Positions 42,864-53,043 are shown, counted from the stretch's first letter. The stretch is 64,000 nucleotides of DNA from Nitrospirales bacterium (GCA_029261295.1 JAJDBP010000009.1:62001-126000), one strand, 5' to 3'. Translations and numbers: made by a program. Notes: generated from the sequence alone by a model not told the origin.

Positions 42864-44831
42864 TTAGTTAGATTGAGAATATGAATAGACGATTCCAATT
42901 CTGAAAACGAGAGGTGGGGAAGAAAATCCACGAAAATTTTCATAAGACGCATTCGTGAAGTTTTCTAAGGCGGCATACCATTGCCAGCCCGGTAACGGGC
43001 GAAGGGTCAGTGTCGTATCGGCTTTGGTATAGCTTCCCACGCGAGACATTTGGGTTGGTATTTGAAAGTCCCGCCTCGAGCTGACATAGGTGACGCGACT
43101 CTGAAGGGTGATGGTCGGATCCACCTGAATGGTGAAACCAAAGCCACCTCGCCAAGTCGGGCGATTCCTCAAGGCTTCTCCCGTTTTGGCGACCCGGGTT
43201 GTGAGGTAGGTCAGGTTGGCTTGGAATGAAATGGGGCCCTGCGGTGAGAGTTGCCCGGAAAGTTCCATACCTTTCGTCACAGCGGAATCTAAATTCGTGA
43301 GCTGGAATCGGTTTTGAGCCAGAAGGGCTGGATCCAGGTCAATAAGTCCGTGAAAACGATTATGGAAATAGGTGACTGAGGTCGTGAATTCGTTATGAGG
43401 TGTGTGGAAATGGATGCCGAGATCCCATCCTGTACTGGTTTCCGGTTTTAAGGCAGGGTTGCCAATGAGTGGGTCTCCCAAGCTAGCTAAGCCAGGCAAT
43501 TTGAATCCTTTGCCATAGGCTCCTCGAATATGCAGTAAAGGGAGCAGTTCATAACGTGCACTGACTCGAGGACTTAGCCGTGGTTGGGATTGGTCCGTCA
43601 GATCTAACCGAGCCCCGGTATTGAGCTGAAAGGAATTCCACGGAGTGGCTGTCAGCTCAATAAACGTTCCCCCAACTGTTCGGTCTAGAGAAAAATTTAA
43701 GGGTTCATTTGAACGACCTCCAAAAGAACGCAAGTCCTGAGTGCCATGACGATTGCCTTTTTCATGGGTAACTTGCCCACCAAAGGAAAAGTTCAACTGT
43801 GACGTCATAGACCAGGTTTCCGTTAGGCGGGCCTGATAGCGGTCATAATCCGTGTTGAAGCGGGTCGGAGGAATTTGGAAGATAGCGGGAGTGGAGAGCA
43901 CTCCTGGATTTTCAACATCCTGAGAGCGGTGTGAAAGACTGAGGAAAATTTGATGGTGCCAATCAGCGGGGGTGTCTAACGAAGCGGTTAGCCCGGTCAA
44001 GATTGTTCGAGTCTCCCGTTTTTCCGTTTCACGAAGTAAGGCAAACGTGGGGCCGCCGCTGCCTTCTGGAAAACTTCGAACAGAGGAATGAGTGTAGTTG
44101 CCCGTTAGTCGAATATCCCAATTTCCCTCGGGTTCTATTCCTAGGTTCCAACCCATGGCATGTTGAGCAAAAGCATCTTTCTCGACTTGTGCGTCATTAC
44201 GAGTATGGGATAAAGAAAAATGAGCCGAGAGAGGTCCTGTGATTCCTTGCCCTTGAATCAGACCTTTCCGAGAATCGAATCGACCTCCTTCCATGAGTAT
44301 CCGAACTTCAGTGTCTTTGCCAGGAGGTTTGGTAATGAGATTAATCGCGCCGGCCATGGCCTCCGATCCATAAAAGGCGGAAAGTGGTCCGCGAACAATT
44401 TCAATCCGTGTGATCTGGTCAATGGGAAATGTTGAGAGATCGACCGATCCGCCGCGTTGGTCTGTCGAATCATTAATAGGGATTCCATCCAACATTATTA
44501 ATGTAAAATTGGGATCTGCCCCTCGCAAATAAACTGAGCTAATTCCCCCACGACCTCCCATTTCATCTAAATGCATACCTGGGACGTGCTGAAGAAGACT
44601 GGTGAGACGATTGGGTTGGACGGAAGATGAGTCTGAATGTGTAATCACGGTGTGGCTCTGAGTTGTACGACTGAGTCGAGTCGGATAGGCTGACCCTGTG
44701 ACTATGATGGGATCGAGAGTGAGGGCTGTGGTGTTCTCTGCCATGACGACGGGAGTGCCTAATGGGGTCATACAGAAAACCATCGAAAAGAAATACCAGT
44801 TGACGAAGAAGAGCCTTTGGTGCAAAGACAT
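42864..44831 (-). CDS. TonB-dependent outer-membrane receptor
   Basis: A 655-residue receptor importing an unknown ligand across the outer membrane with TonB energy. A signal peptide (about 1-31, cleavage near MAE) precedes a TonB box-like DPIIVTGS, a plug domain (LLQHVPGMHLDEMGGRGGISSVYLRGADPNFTLIMLDGIPIND and IVRGPLSAFYGSEAMAGAINLITK), and a C-terminal barrel. Length and plug features resemble BtuB-type (cobalamin) and siderophore receptors; the ligand cannot be named. The short upstream gap (121 bases) has no cobalamin riboswitch. No TonB/ExbB or periplasmic binding protein gene is adjacent. Confidence 0.93.
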   Translation of the reverse strand: MSLHQRLFFVNWYFFSMVFCMTPLGTPVVMAENTTALTLDPIIVTGSAYPTRLSRTTQSHTVITHSDSSSVQPNRLTSLLQHVPGMHLDEMGGRGGISSVYLRGADPNFTLIMLDGIPINDSTDQRGGSVDLSTFPIDQITRIEIVRGPLSAFYGSEAMAGAINLITKPPGKDTEVRILMEGGRFDSRKGLIQGQGITGPLSAHFSLSHTRNDAQVEKDAFAQHAMGWNLGIEPEGNWDIRLTGNYTHSSVRSFPEGSGGPTFALLRETEKRETRTILTGLTASLDTPADWHHQIFLSLSHRSQDVENPGVLSTPAIFQIPPTRFNTDYDRYQARLTETWSMTSQLNFSFGGQVTHEKGNRHGTQDLRSFGGRSNEPLNFSLDRTVGGTFIELTATPWNSFQLNTGARLDLTDQSQPRLSPRVSARYELLPLLHIRGAYGKGFKLPGLASLGDPLIGNPALKPETSTGWDLGIHFHTPHNEFTTSVTYFHNRFHGLIDLDPALLAQNRFQLTNLDSAVTKGMELSGQLSPQGPISFQANLTYLTTRVAKTGEALRNRPTWRGGFGFTIQVDPTITLQSRVTYVSSRRDFQIPTQMSRVGSYTKADTTLTLRPLPGWQWYAALENFTNASYENFRGFSSPPLVFRIGIVYSYSQSN

Positions 44832-44952
44832 GCCGGGTTCGATTCATGGTCTTGGGTTCAATAAACTAGCCTTGTGAGTGTACTATAATGTGGCGTATGC
44901 GTAGGAATCTTTCTTTTCATTCTTAATTATTCTTTGCGATCGAAAGGCCAAA

Positions 44953-46302
44953 ATGTCTCAACCAGGATATCGTCCTAAACCATTAGAAGTTTCTACGATG
45001 CCACCAGGCGTCCAGCATTTGGTCGCGAATGAAGGAGCGGAACGATTTAGCTACTATGGCATGAAGGCGATTCTTGTGGTGTTTATGACGAGTATGTTGA
45101 TGAATGCTCAGGGTGAATTAAGCCCTATGAGTGAAGCCGAAGCTATGGTGTATTTCCACCGGTTTGGTGCGGCTGTCTATTTTTTCCCATTTGTGGGGGC
45201 GCTTTTGGCTGACGCGTTATGGGGTAAATATAAAACAATCATTACTCTTTCTCTTGTGTATTGTGCCGGGCATTTTGCGCTGGCACTTGATCATACCCGG
45301 ATAGGGTTATTGATTGGGTTGTCATTGATAGCCATTGGCTCTGGAGGGATTAAGCCATGCGTCTCTGCGATATTAGGTGATCAATTTAGTTCAAAAAATC
45401 GCCATCTCCTTCCTCGGGCTTTTTCCTGGTTCTATTTCGCGATTAATGTGGGGGCGTTTTGCTCGATGATCTTGACGCCTCTCATTTTAGAATCCTTTGG
45501 ACCTGGACTCGCATTTGGTGTGCCAGGAATCCTCATGTTTATCGCCACATTTGTTTTTTGGATAGGGCGGCATCGGTATACCCATATCCCACCGGATAGC
45601 TTTGAGTTTATCCAAGAATTGAAAAACCCTGTTGCTTGGAGAGCCATTCTCAAATTATCAGGCATTTATCTCTTTGTGGCCTTTTTCTGGTCATTGTTTG
45701 ATCAAACATCGTCAGCCTGGGTACTTCAGGCGCAGCACATGGATCGACATTGGCTGGGAATTGACTGGCTTCCATCTCAAGTGCAGGCCATCAATCCCAT
45801 TCTTATTCTGTTGTTTATCCCACTATTCGTGTACGGCCTGTATCCTTTGTTGAGCCGATGCATGGAATTAACGGCATTACGAAAAATGTCCATTGGGTTT
45901 TTTGTGACGGTTGGAGCCTTTTTGATTTCGGCCTATATTGAGCAACTCATTGCGCAAGGGCAGACGCCACCGATTGGCTGGCAGATATTGGCGTTTGTGG
46001 TCATCACGGCTGCCGAAGTGATGGTGTCTATTACTTGTCTAGAGTTTTCTTATACTCAAGCCCCACTCAAATTAAAGTCCCTGGTGATGGGGATTTTCTT
46101 ATTATCCGTGTCGGTTGGGAATGGGTTCACCGCCCTGGTCAATCATTGGATTCAAAATCCTGATGGAACGGTCGCTCTTACGGGGCCGGCCTATTATTGG
46201 TTTTTTGCGGGAGTGATGTTTGTGGTCGCGTGTGTATTTCTTTTGGTGGTGGGGAGGTATCAGGAGACAACCTATCTGCAAGGAAGTGCGGGTGGAACAT
46301 GA
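44953..46302 (+). CDS. POT-family proton-dependent peptide transporter
   Basis: A 449-residue inner-membrane symporter of the POT/PTR2 family, moving di- and tripeptides with protons. The early ANEGAERFSYYGMKAIL holds the ExxERFxYY motif that is diagnostic for proton coupling, and FPFVGALLADALWGKYKTI follows. About 12 to 14 hydrophobic segments are visible. It is divergent from the TonB receptor gene and convergent with the next gene by only 14 bases, so the two 3' ends nearly meet. Confidence 0.93.
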   Translation: MSQPGYRPKPLEVSTMPPGVQHLVANEGAERFSYYGMKAILVVFMTSMLMNAQGELSPMSEAEAMVYFHRFGAAVYFFPFVGALLADALWGKYKTIITLSLVYCAGHFALALDHTRIGLLIGLSLIAIGSGGIKPCVSAILGDQFSSKNRHLLPRAFSWFYFAINVGAFCSMILTPLILESFGPGLAFGVPGILMFIATFVFWIGRHRYTHIPPDSFEFIQELKNPVAWRAILKLSGIYLFVAFFWSLFDQTSSAWVLQAQHMDRHWLGIDWLPSQVQAINPILILLFIPLFVYGLYPLLSRCMELTALRKMSIGFFVTVGAFLISAYIEQLIAQGQTPPIGWQILAFVVITAAEVMVSITCLEFSYTQAPLKLKSLVMGIFLLSVSVGNGFTALVNHWIQNPDGTVALTGPAYYWFFAGVMFVVACVFLLVVGRYQETTYLQGSAGGT

Positions 46303-46316
46303 AGGTCCCTGTCAAC

Positions 46317-47102
46317 CTATCGGGCTGGAGAAGGAGATTGCGATTCTTGGCGGAAATACAGAATTTGATTCACACGAAATGCCTGATCATAGTCTCCGGG
46401 CTGGATGTACTGGGAATGAAAACAGCGGCCATCAAATATCATGAGCCGATTGGGTTTCATTTCAATAAGATGCAGTAATTCCCAATAGGCGTTGCCATCA
46501 TTAATATAGTGATTGTCCCGACATGCAAAGAGTGGGTTAAAGATCATACTATTCTGAAAGTTTTCATACCCTTCTGGGTTGGCTAAAAATTCATCACTCA
46601 ACTCTAACTGGTCAGCTAATCGTCTGATGGTGGTATCTGGCACAATTGGCACTCGTTCGAGTTCGGTTGGTCGATGGCGATAGAGGCCTGTTCCACCTTT
46701 ACAAAACCCTTCAGGATTGAGATAGACCATGGCGGTGACATCTTGATCAATATGCGGTTGACGTTGTCCGACGTTTAACTGGAAATCCTGCATTTTAATG
46801 CCTTGAAAAACGACTGGTTGTGGGGAAAAAAAAGGGGAGAGATGGCAATTCCAAATTTGACTTAAGTGATCAATCAACGGTTGAGTCTCCACGTTGAGAC
46901 TGGCTCGCACTCCAGGGAAATTCCCCACTATTTCGTACCTGTCTGTATACGGAAGTTCTAACGCGGATTGGAGGATGTCCCCCGGGTGTAGATAGAAATT
47001 ATCGGCAATGATCAACTTGTGTCCACCCAACCCGACTTCATACCTGGAAAGGTCAGGGGTGGGATTGACGGCAAAGAGATCTGGACGGAGGGTCTTAGGC
47101 AT
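46317..47102 (-). CDS. DUF6445-like putative 2-oxoglutarate/Fe(II) oxygenase
   Basis: A 261-residue protein with a candidate 2-His-1-Asp iron triad: H-x-D in PHIDQD near residue 137 and His in DGRCFHSQY near 232, followed by FRVNQILYF with an Arg positioned for a 2-oxoglutarate carboxylate. This is the plan of jelly-roll Fe(II)/2OG dioxygenases, and overall features match DUF6445 proteins. The substrate is unknown. It lies between a POT transporter and a small exported protein, with no operon evidence. The start at 47102 is the first ATG in frame. Confidence 0.65.
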   Translation of the reverse strand: MPKTLRPDLFAVNPTPDLSRYEVGLGGHKLIIADNFYLHPGDILQSALELPYTDRYEIVGNFPGVRASLNVETQPLIDHLSQIWNCHLSPFFSPQPVVFQGIKMQDFQLNVGQRQPHIDQDVTAMVYLNPEGFCKGGTGLYRHRPTELERVPIVPDTTIRRLADQLELSDEFLANPEGYENFQNSMIFNPLFACRDNHYINDGNAYWELLHLIEMKPNRLMIFDGRCFHSQYIQPGDYDQAFRVNQILYFRQESQSPSPAR

Positions 47103-47304
47103 TGAGTCCTATTAAGCCAATGATTGCAGTAGACTACATCATGAAAACTGAAGCATGGTGCGCTGGATGAAGTTGGACAGTCAAGTGCTAGGAAGAGATA
47201 AAACGTCTAGTGTCATTTCAATAGATTTTTCGCGTTGAGGTGAATTCTGGGATGAAGGGATTGTAGAGCCCGCTGATTGAAAGTCGAAATAATAGAGGAT
47301 ATTG

Positions 47305-47811
47305 CTAAAAAGAGTGGTCGCCATGGACGTCCAAAAATCCCGGAGCGAGGACTCGACTTTCGGCTGTAAGAACTCCACGTTCTCGGAAGCCATGGTAGGT
47401 AATGGTGATTTCTGTATCAGGTCCGCGCCAAGTAAATTGTTGATTAAGCCCGCGCATCATTCCCCCATGTGTTGGGCCATTTTTCCCAAAGCGTCCCTCC
47501 AAATACCTTAAAAGTGATTTGTGCGTGGCTGTTCCTTTGTAGCGAAAGAGAACGCGCGCGTATTGATCGTTTAACCCATAGAGCTTTACCGATTCCATCG
47601 GTATTCCCTCGAGCACAGGATTGTCCTGTTTGAATGTATACACATGAAGGGTATTGGAAGCGTCGATCTCTTTCAGATCATTTCTGTTGGCAAGTGGATT
47701 CCCCCATTGGAGGCCAAAAAATCCATTGGGATCTTTGACAATGGGGGTTCCGCCTATTGCTGCTCCAGAGAATATGAGTATGGCAAGCACGCTTAGGACG
47801 AATCCTCTCAT
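47305..47811 (-). CDS. Exported hypothetical protein
   Basis: A 168-residue protein from the ATG at 47811, chosen because it places a signal peptide (MRGFVLSVLAILIFSGAAIGG) at the N-terminus. The longer frame to 47880 adds a polar leader with no support. The mature part contains GFFGLQWGNPLANR and LYGLNDQYARVLFRYKG, a compact pattern seen in small periplasmic proteins of unknown function. No domain is named. Confidence 0.65.
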   Translation of the reverse strand: MRGFVLSVLAILIFSGAAIGGTPIVKDPNGFFGLQWGNPLANRNDLKEIDASNTLHVYTFKQDNPVLEGIPMESVKLYGLNDQYARVLFRYKGTATHKSLLRYLEGRFGKNGPTHGGMMRGLNQQFTWRGPDTEITITYHGFRERGVLTAESRVLAPGFLDVHGDHSF

Positions 47812-47984
47812 GAAGATTGAATCTGGTGTGTATTGGAGGTGGCGAATGGGACTCATCTTGGATGGGGCCCACGGTATCATGGTTATGTAATCGAGGCAAT
47901 ATACATGAGCGCGACAGAGAAGGTTCTCTAATGTGCTCAGCTGAAGTGGATTGTCATTTCGAATGTGAAGAATTGGGGAGACAA

Positions 47985-48932
47985 TTAGACAGAAAGAAAG
48001 GCCGGTTGGAGCTCGAGTAGGGAAGGAGTGGCAGAAGTTTCAGCTGTGCGATTGATGATATGGGACTTTTCGGGTGTGCCAGCGTTTAAGGTAATCCATT
48101 TATCTGGATTCTCTAAAATGGCTCGGACTAGTTGGGTGTGGAGAAGATGTCCGGCTCGCTTTGCCTGAAAGTGTCCAATAATAGGAAATCCGATGAGAGA
48201 AAGGTCACCAATAAGGTCAAGTACTTTGTGACGGATGCATTCATTGTGGAAGCGCAAGTCATCTTCATTGACTAATCCAGTTTCTGAAAACACCACGGTA
48301 TTATTCAGGGATCCGCCTAAGCCTAGTCCCCGAGACCAGAGAAATTCGACTTCTTTCCGAAAAGCAAAAGTACGGGCGGATGAAATGTTCCTCGTGAATT
48401 CCTGTGGAGTGCAGGAATGTTGATAATCTTGTTGTTGAATCATGGGATGGGGAAAGTCAATGAAATAACTAATATGAGGAAGTGCGGAAGGAAAAACGGA
48501 AATTGATCGCTGGCCATCTTCCACATGAATAGGCTGAACGATTTTGATGTAACTGCGCGGTTCTTCCTGGGCAATGGGCGCACCATCTTGAAGAATTTCC
48601 ACAAAAGGGGCGGCACTCCCATCAGCTGCTGGAATCTCATGTCCCTGCAGTTCGACATAAGCATTATCAATTTCTAGTCCAGCTAAGGCGGACAAAACAT
48701 GTTCGACGGTTTGAATTTGGAAATCACCAAATTGTAAGGTGGTGCAATGATCAGTCTGTCCTAAAAATTGGATGGTCGCTGGGCACGCTTCGATGGTATC
48801 GCCAACTTGTTTGACAAAGATAATGCCAGTATTTGCCGGGGCCGGATGAATGGCAATGGAGCCAAGGCTTCCAGAATGAAGACCGATGCCAGATAAAAAG
48901 ACAGACTTTGAAAGGGTATGCTGTAGGCGCAT
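47985..48932 (-). CDS. lpxC: UDP-3-O-acyl-N-acetylglucosamine deacetylase
   Basis: Catalyses the committed step of lipid A synthesis, a zinc-dependent deacetylation in the cytosol. Expected signatures are present: LSGIGLHSG at the start, the VEHVLSALAGLEIDNAYVELQGHEIPAADGS region with zinc-ligand His, and HKVLDLIGDLSLIGFPIIGHFQAKRAGH with further zinc and catalytic residues. Starting at the ATG 48932 gives 315 residues, near the usual 300-310; the frame runs back to a TTG at 48980. Its presence shows the organism has an LPS outer membrane. It is not in an ftsZ or division cluster here. Confidence 0.95.
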   Translation of the reverse strand: MRLQHTLSKSVFLSGIGLHSGSLGSIAIHPAPANTGIIFVKQVGDTIEACPATIQFLGQTDHCTTLQFGDFQIQTVEHVLSALAGLEIDNAYVELQGHEIPAADGSAAPFVEILQDGAPIAQEEPRSYIKIVQPIHVEDGQRSISVFPSALPHISYFIDFPHPMIQQQDYQHSCTPQEFTRNISSARTFAFRKEVEFLWSRGLGLGGSLNNTVVFSETGLVNEDDLRFHNECIRHKVLDLIGDLSLIGFPIIGHFQAKRAGHLLHTQLVRAILENPDKWITLNAGTPEKSHIINRTAETSATPSLLELQPAFLSV

Positions 48933-49149
48933 TAAAGAGGTACTTACTAATCTTAGGATAACTTTTTTATCTAACTGCAAATCTGATACTTATATAACGG
49001 ATAGAAAAACAGCTCGGTTTTGATTAATAACCTCAGGAAGGTCTATTCCCCGTGTTGTAGGAATACAACAAGTGTATCCTTTTATCACATTGTTTTTGTT
49101 CTAATTTTTCCCCTTTTGAAGAAATAAACCTTGTCTGTCCAACTTCATT

Positions 49150-49497
49150 TCAACAAGGCTCAGGTGAGGAGGGCCCCGTAAAAACTCTTAGGAAACGCAA
49201 AGACTCGTCCTTTGAGGTCGACAAGGCCGAGGTGAGTGCCAATTGTTTAATAATGCCACGATGTTTTTGAGACAACCCCGATGCTTCAAAAATTTTCTCA
49301 TATAATGGCCATTTTTTCTCAGGGTCTTTCAATAAGGCTTGGAGAAAGGAGTCAGGTTTGGTTCGAAGAGTGTTTGATAAATGTTGAACAGCCTTTTCAA
49401 TACTATGGTAGGGGGGGGCCAAATTGAGGTGGGCGTAAAAGGTTTGCAGATGAACGCGGTATTCTTCGCGTAGGGTTTGAACGGGTTCAGTGGCCAC
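49150..49497 (-). CDS. Small helical hypothetical protein
   Basis: A 115-residue protein predicted to be mostly helical, with no signal peptide, membrane segment or known motif. It has the polar, Leu-rich heptad-like content of small cytosolic helical bundles (SNTLRTKPDSFLQALLKDPEK). It sits 165 bases downstream of the sigma factor gene on the same strand. It may be an accessory or anti-sigma-like protein, but the sequence gives no proof. Confidence 0.5.
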   Translation of the reverse strand: MATEPVQTLREEYRVHLQTFYAHLNLAPPYHSIEKAVQHLSNTLRTKPDSFLQALLKDPEKKWPLYEKIFEASGLSQKHRGIIKQLALTSALSTSKDESLRFLRVFTGPSSPEPC

Positions 49498-49662
49498 TGG
49501 GCATGATTCCTTATATATGGGTTGAAGAGGTCTATAAGACCCGAGATCATGCTAAAGAGTAGGCAGGTGGTTTGACAAGTCTATTGAGAAGCCCTGGATT
49601 CAGTAGGCCGGCCTCCATTTTTATATGGGGAGTGATGCCGAGAAGGAAAGAATCAAGCCAAG

Positions 49663-50808
49663 CTATTTAATTGCGGCGAGCATGTCCTTCATGGCCGGTT
49701 CTTTTAATTTTTGAAGAGCTTTGGCTTCTATTTGACGAACTCGTTCCCGAGTGACTGACATACTTTTTCCGACTTCCTCAAGGGTCCAGGGTTCATCTTG
49801 TCCAATCCCAAATCGAAGTCGGATCACCATTTGTTCTCTGGGGGTTAATGAGTCCAAGATTCGTTGAACCTGTTGGTTGGTTTCCTGCCGTGATACGGGC
49901 CCATCGGGTGTAATGGTATTTTGATCAGGGATAAAATCTGTGAGAAACGTGTCTCCCTCTCCCACCGGTGTTTCTAAGGAAATGGGATCTTGAAACGCCT
50001 GAAGGGTTTCATGAACTTTTTCCCGACTGAGTTGAAGAGCCTCACCGATATCTTCTACTTGCGCTTGGCGAGCAAAGCGTTGTGTCAACCGCTTGGAGGT
50101 TCGCGCAATTTTGTTCGAGATTTCATTGAGATGCACGGGGACTCGAATGGTACGTGACTGATCGGCCAGCGACCGGGTAATTCCCTGACGAATCCACCAA
50201 GTGGCATAGGTGCTGAATTTAAACCCTTTTTGATATTGGAATCGTTCTGCCGCTTTCATGAGACCGATATTGCCTTCTTGAACGAGGTCGAGAAACGCTA
50301 ATCCGTGTCCGGTATAGCGCTTAGCAATATCAACAACCAAGCGTAGATTTCGTTGGACAAGCTCAGACTTAGCTTTTTCTAATTGATACTTAGCTTTTTT
50401 TAACTGTTGGCAAAGTGATTGTGTCTTGTCTTGGTGTTCAGGATGACTCTCTCCTAATGTGCTGAGTGTCGCTTTAAGTTTTTCAATTGCTGGAGAAGAA
50501 AGACCACTTAATTCCAAGGTTTCTTTCAGTATGGAAATCGTTTCTTCTTTTCCCGGGTATTTTTTCAAACTGTGTGTGACTTGGAGTCCTTGTTTAATAA
50601 TAAGTCGAATAGCCTCAGATGCGACATCGATTTCTTTGGCCAAAATTATTTCTGAGTCTTTATTTAACAGAGGGCGACTGCCAAATGATCTGAAATATAA
50701 CGATTCCAAAGCAGGGTTATATGGTTTAACAGTGGATTTGGGGTCGTTCTTTTTGACCACAACACCATCGGTTTCTGTGGAATGTTCCATGACGCTTTGA
50801 AATTTCAT
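49663..50808 (-). CDS. Sigma-70 family RNA polymerase sigma factor (group 1/2)
   Basis: A 381-residue sigma factor. An early LYFRSFGSRPLLNKDSEIILAKEI is region 1.2-like. Regions 2.1-2.4 include LVQRNLRLVVDIAKRYTGHGLAFLDLVQEGNIGLMKAAERF and FSTYATWWIRQGITRSLADQSRTIRVPVHLNE. Region 3 is present, and region 4 ends with VTRERVRQIEAKALQKLKEP. The region 2.4/4.2 residues are close to those of primary sigma factors, so it should read standard -35/-10 promoters. It lacks the long region 1.1 of RpoD, so a group 2 (RpoS-like) role is likely. AGGA lies about seven bases before the ATG. Confidence 0.92.
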   Translation of the reverse strand: MKFQSVMEHSTETDGVVVKKNDPKSTVKPYNPALESLYFRSFGSRPLLNKDSEIILAKEIDVASEAIRLIIKQGLQVTHSLKKYPGKEETISILKETLELSGLSSPAIEKLKATLSTLGESHPEHQDKTQSLCQQLKKAKYQLEKAKSELVQRNLRLVVDIAKRYTGHGLAFLDLVQEGNIGLMKAAERFQYQKGFKFSTYATWWIRQGITRSLADQSRTIRVPVHLNEISNKIARTSKRLTQRFARQAQVEDIGEALQLSREKVHETLQAFQDPISLETPVGEGDTFLTDFIPDQNTITPDGPVSRQETNQQVQRILDSLTPREQMVIRLRFGIGQDEPWTLEEVGKSMSVTRERVRQIEAKALQKLKEPAMKDMLAAIK

Positions 50809-51211
50809 AATGTGTTCCTAAAAAATCCCTTCTCTTGTACCCTTCTTAATTTTTGATTTCGCTTCCTTTAATGGAGATAAGACCTTATAGAGCAAAAATC
50901 AAGCCAATGCGAGAAAAAACAGTTTATTAAGCTTTAAAAATAGGTGGTTTGCTGGTAGAAATCAGCTTTGCCTGGTTTATTTGTTGTTTTTGGTTTTTAC
51001 TGAATAATATTCCGTTAAATGCCTAAAAATATTAAAGAAAACAGTGTATTTACCCACTGAGGTCTTCCAGGCGGTATATGCCTTCTTTATAAAGATCGGC
51101 AAAAACTCCCAATCCCTGGATGGGTCAAGAGGGGAAAATGTTTGATTAAAGAGGGAATTGATTTAAAAAGAGAAGAAAATGCGGAGAAAATTGACAGGTG
51201 CGTTAAATATC
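50809..51211. other. Intergenic region upstream of the sigma factor gene (403 bp)
   Basis: No coding region is supported. The stretch is AT-rich and holds the leader of the minus-strand sigma gene with AGGAAC as ribosome-binding site. TATAAG-like segments on the minus strand near 50890 could be part of a promoter, but I could not pair them with a -35 at standard spacing. The rightmost part is the trailer of the TrkA-like gene. Confidence 0.45.
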
Positions 51212-51901
51212 CTACACATCGTTGCAGAAACGGTCCAAATCTTTTTCTTGCCCAATCATCACTAGAAAATCACCTTTTTCTACGACATCATCGGGTTTTG
51301 GCGTGAAATTAAAGGTCTCCTCTGTACTAATCTGACCTTTCACCATGCGACTGACCTGTTGCTTAATGCCAATAATATTTAAATTGTGTTGGCCTCGTTG
51401 TTTTATTTCTTCCAAGCTCATTCCTGAAAGTTTATCTGAAACGGCCATCTCTTCAATGCTATATCCAGGGGAGAGTTCCAAATATTCAATCACACCAGGA
51501 GACACGAGGCGATGAGCCAAACGGATGGCCGCATCCCGTTCCGGATAAATAACTTCATCTACGCCAAGGTTTTTTAAAATCTTACCTTGAATGGGGGCGA
51601 CCGCTTTGGCCACGATTGATTTGACACCCATTTCCTTGAGTGTTTGAACAATGAGAATGCTCGCTTCAATATTCTCTCCGATACTGACCACAGCCACGTC
51701 GACATTTTGGGCACTCACGGCTTTTAATGCTCGTTCATCAGTGGCGTCGCATTGGACCGCGAACGTGGCAATATCACTGATGGCCTGAATCCGTTCCTCA
51801 TCTTTGTCGATCGCAAGAACCTCACAGCCTTTTTCGACCATGGTTTGAGCCACGCTATATCCAAATCGTCCAAGGCCGATGACGGTAAATAATCGTTTCA
51901 T
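51212..51901 (-). CDS. TrkA-like RCK protein (potassium uptake regulator)
   Basis: A 229-residue cytosolic protein with an N-terminal Rossmann RCK_N domain (FTVIGLGRFGYSVAQTMVEKGCEVLAIDKDEERIQ) containing the GxGxxG nucleotide-binding motif, and a C-terminal RCK_C domain (about 140-220). One RCK unit, as in KtrA, should gate a Ktr-type K+ channel subunit in response to ADP/ATP or NAD(H). No membrane subunit (TrkH/KtrB) is adjacent in the window, so its partner is elsewhere. The ATG at 51901 directly precedes the domain. Confidence 0.9.
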   Translation of the reverse strand: MKRLFTVIGLGRFGYSVAQTMVEKGCEVLAIDKDEERIQAISDIATFAVQCDATDERALKAVSAQNVDVAVVSIGENIEASILIVQTLKEMGVKSIVAKAVAPIQGKILKNLGVDEVIYPERDAAIRLAHRLVSPGVIEYLELSPGYSIEEMAVSDKLSGMSLEEIKQRGQHNLNIIGIKQQVSRMVKGQISTEETFNFTPKPDDVVEKGDFLVMIGQEKDLDRFCNDV

Positions 51902-52131
51902 AAGAGATTAGAAGAGAGACAGTAAGAGAAAGGATCCATGACCGGTAGATGCGAAATGGCTTAGAGAAATGTTGGGATTCGTGGACAATGATTTGAAGGG
52001 ATGATTATGCAATTAATCATAAGGCTGATAGCAAGAGGTGTCAAGAAAAGAAGGGGGCGGCGGCGGATCTATTTTGCCAAGGGTACCTCCCTCATAATGA
52101 AGGGTATCGATCGCAGGAATGCCCTGATAGA

Positions 52132-53043
52132 ATGCCGACCCTTATGAAATACTTTCAATCGGGCGAACGCATTCATTTGATTGATAAAAAAGAACGGCAT
52201 TACGCGCTCACACTGAAAGCTGGTGAGATGTTTCAGCATAGCGGTGATCGGATTCCCCATGATTCAATTATCGGAAAACCTGATGGCACCGCAGTGGAAT
52301 TTTCCCCAAACAAAGTCATGATTGCCATTCACCCCACGTTGGCCGAATATTCGTTAAAAATGCCACGAGGCGCACAGGTCATTTACCCTAAGGATTTGGC
52401 CATTATGCCCATGTGGGCAGATGTGTACCCCGGCGCCAGGGTGTTTGAGGCAGGAGTAGGATCGGGGGCACTCACCATGGCCCTCCTACGCGCAGTGGGT
52501 GAGAGAGGGTGTGTCGTCAGTTACGAAATACGTGAAGATTTTGCTGCCACGGCGACGAAAAATATCGAACGATTTATGGGAAAGGTTCCCAATCATTTCC
52601 TACACATTCGTGATGCCTATGAAGGGATCGAAATAGGGGAAGAGCCATCGTCTTGGCAGTTTGATCGTGTGGTCTTAGACATTCCTGAGCCGTGGCAAGT
52701 CGTGCCTCATGCCGCCCGTGCTCTACGTGTTGGAGGTATTTACCTGAGTTTTGTCCCGACTGTACCCCAAGTGATGCAGACCGTACAGGCCCTTGAAGAA
52801 ACCAAGGTCTTTACCTTAGTGCAAAACTTCGAGACGCTACTTCGGACATGGAATGTAAAAGGCCGGAGTGTCCGACCCGATCATCGGATGGTAGCGCACT
52901 CAGGGTTTATTACGGTGGCAAGAAAAGTTGATGCACGGATGTGGCAAGCTGGGTCATTTGATGAAACGAATGATGCGCTCACGTCAGATATTCACCCCAT
53001 CAAGGAGGATGATGTTATTGAGAATGAACTAGATCTTCTCTAA
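52132..53043 (+). CDS. trmI: tRNA (adenine-N1)-methyltransferase
   Basis: A 303-residue class I methyltransferase of the TrmI type, which makes m1A58 in the T loop of tRNA. An N-terminal domain (about 1-95) is followed by the AdoMet-binding domain with VFEAGVGSGALTMALLRAVG, YEIREDFA, and DRVVLDIPEPW, the motif IV sequence of the family. The protein is cytosolic. The start has no strong ribosome-binding site; ATG at 52144 is an alternative that would only trim four residues. It begins a compact run with the receiver and HD-GYP genes, 26 bases upstream of the first. Confidence 0.92.
   Translation: MPTLMKYFQSGERIHLIDKKERHYALTLKAGEMFQHSGDRIPHDSIIGKPDGTAVEFSPNKVMIAIHPTLAEYSLKMPRGAQVIYPKDLAIMPMWADVYPGARVFEAGVGSGALTMALLRAVGERGCVVSYEIREDFAATATKNIERFMGKVPNHFLHIRDAYEGIEIGEEPSSWQFDRVVLDIPEPWQVVPHAARALRVGGIYLSFVPTVPQVMQTVQALEETKVFTLVQNFETLLRTWNVKGRSVRPDHRMVAHSGFITVARKVDARMWQAGSFDETNDALTSDIHPIKEDDVIENELDLL

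Noticed and set aside
44832-44952. Cobalamin riboswitch before the TonB-dependent receptor
   Set aside because: The gap is only about 120 bases, shared with a divergent gene, and shows no B12-box-like element.
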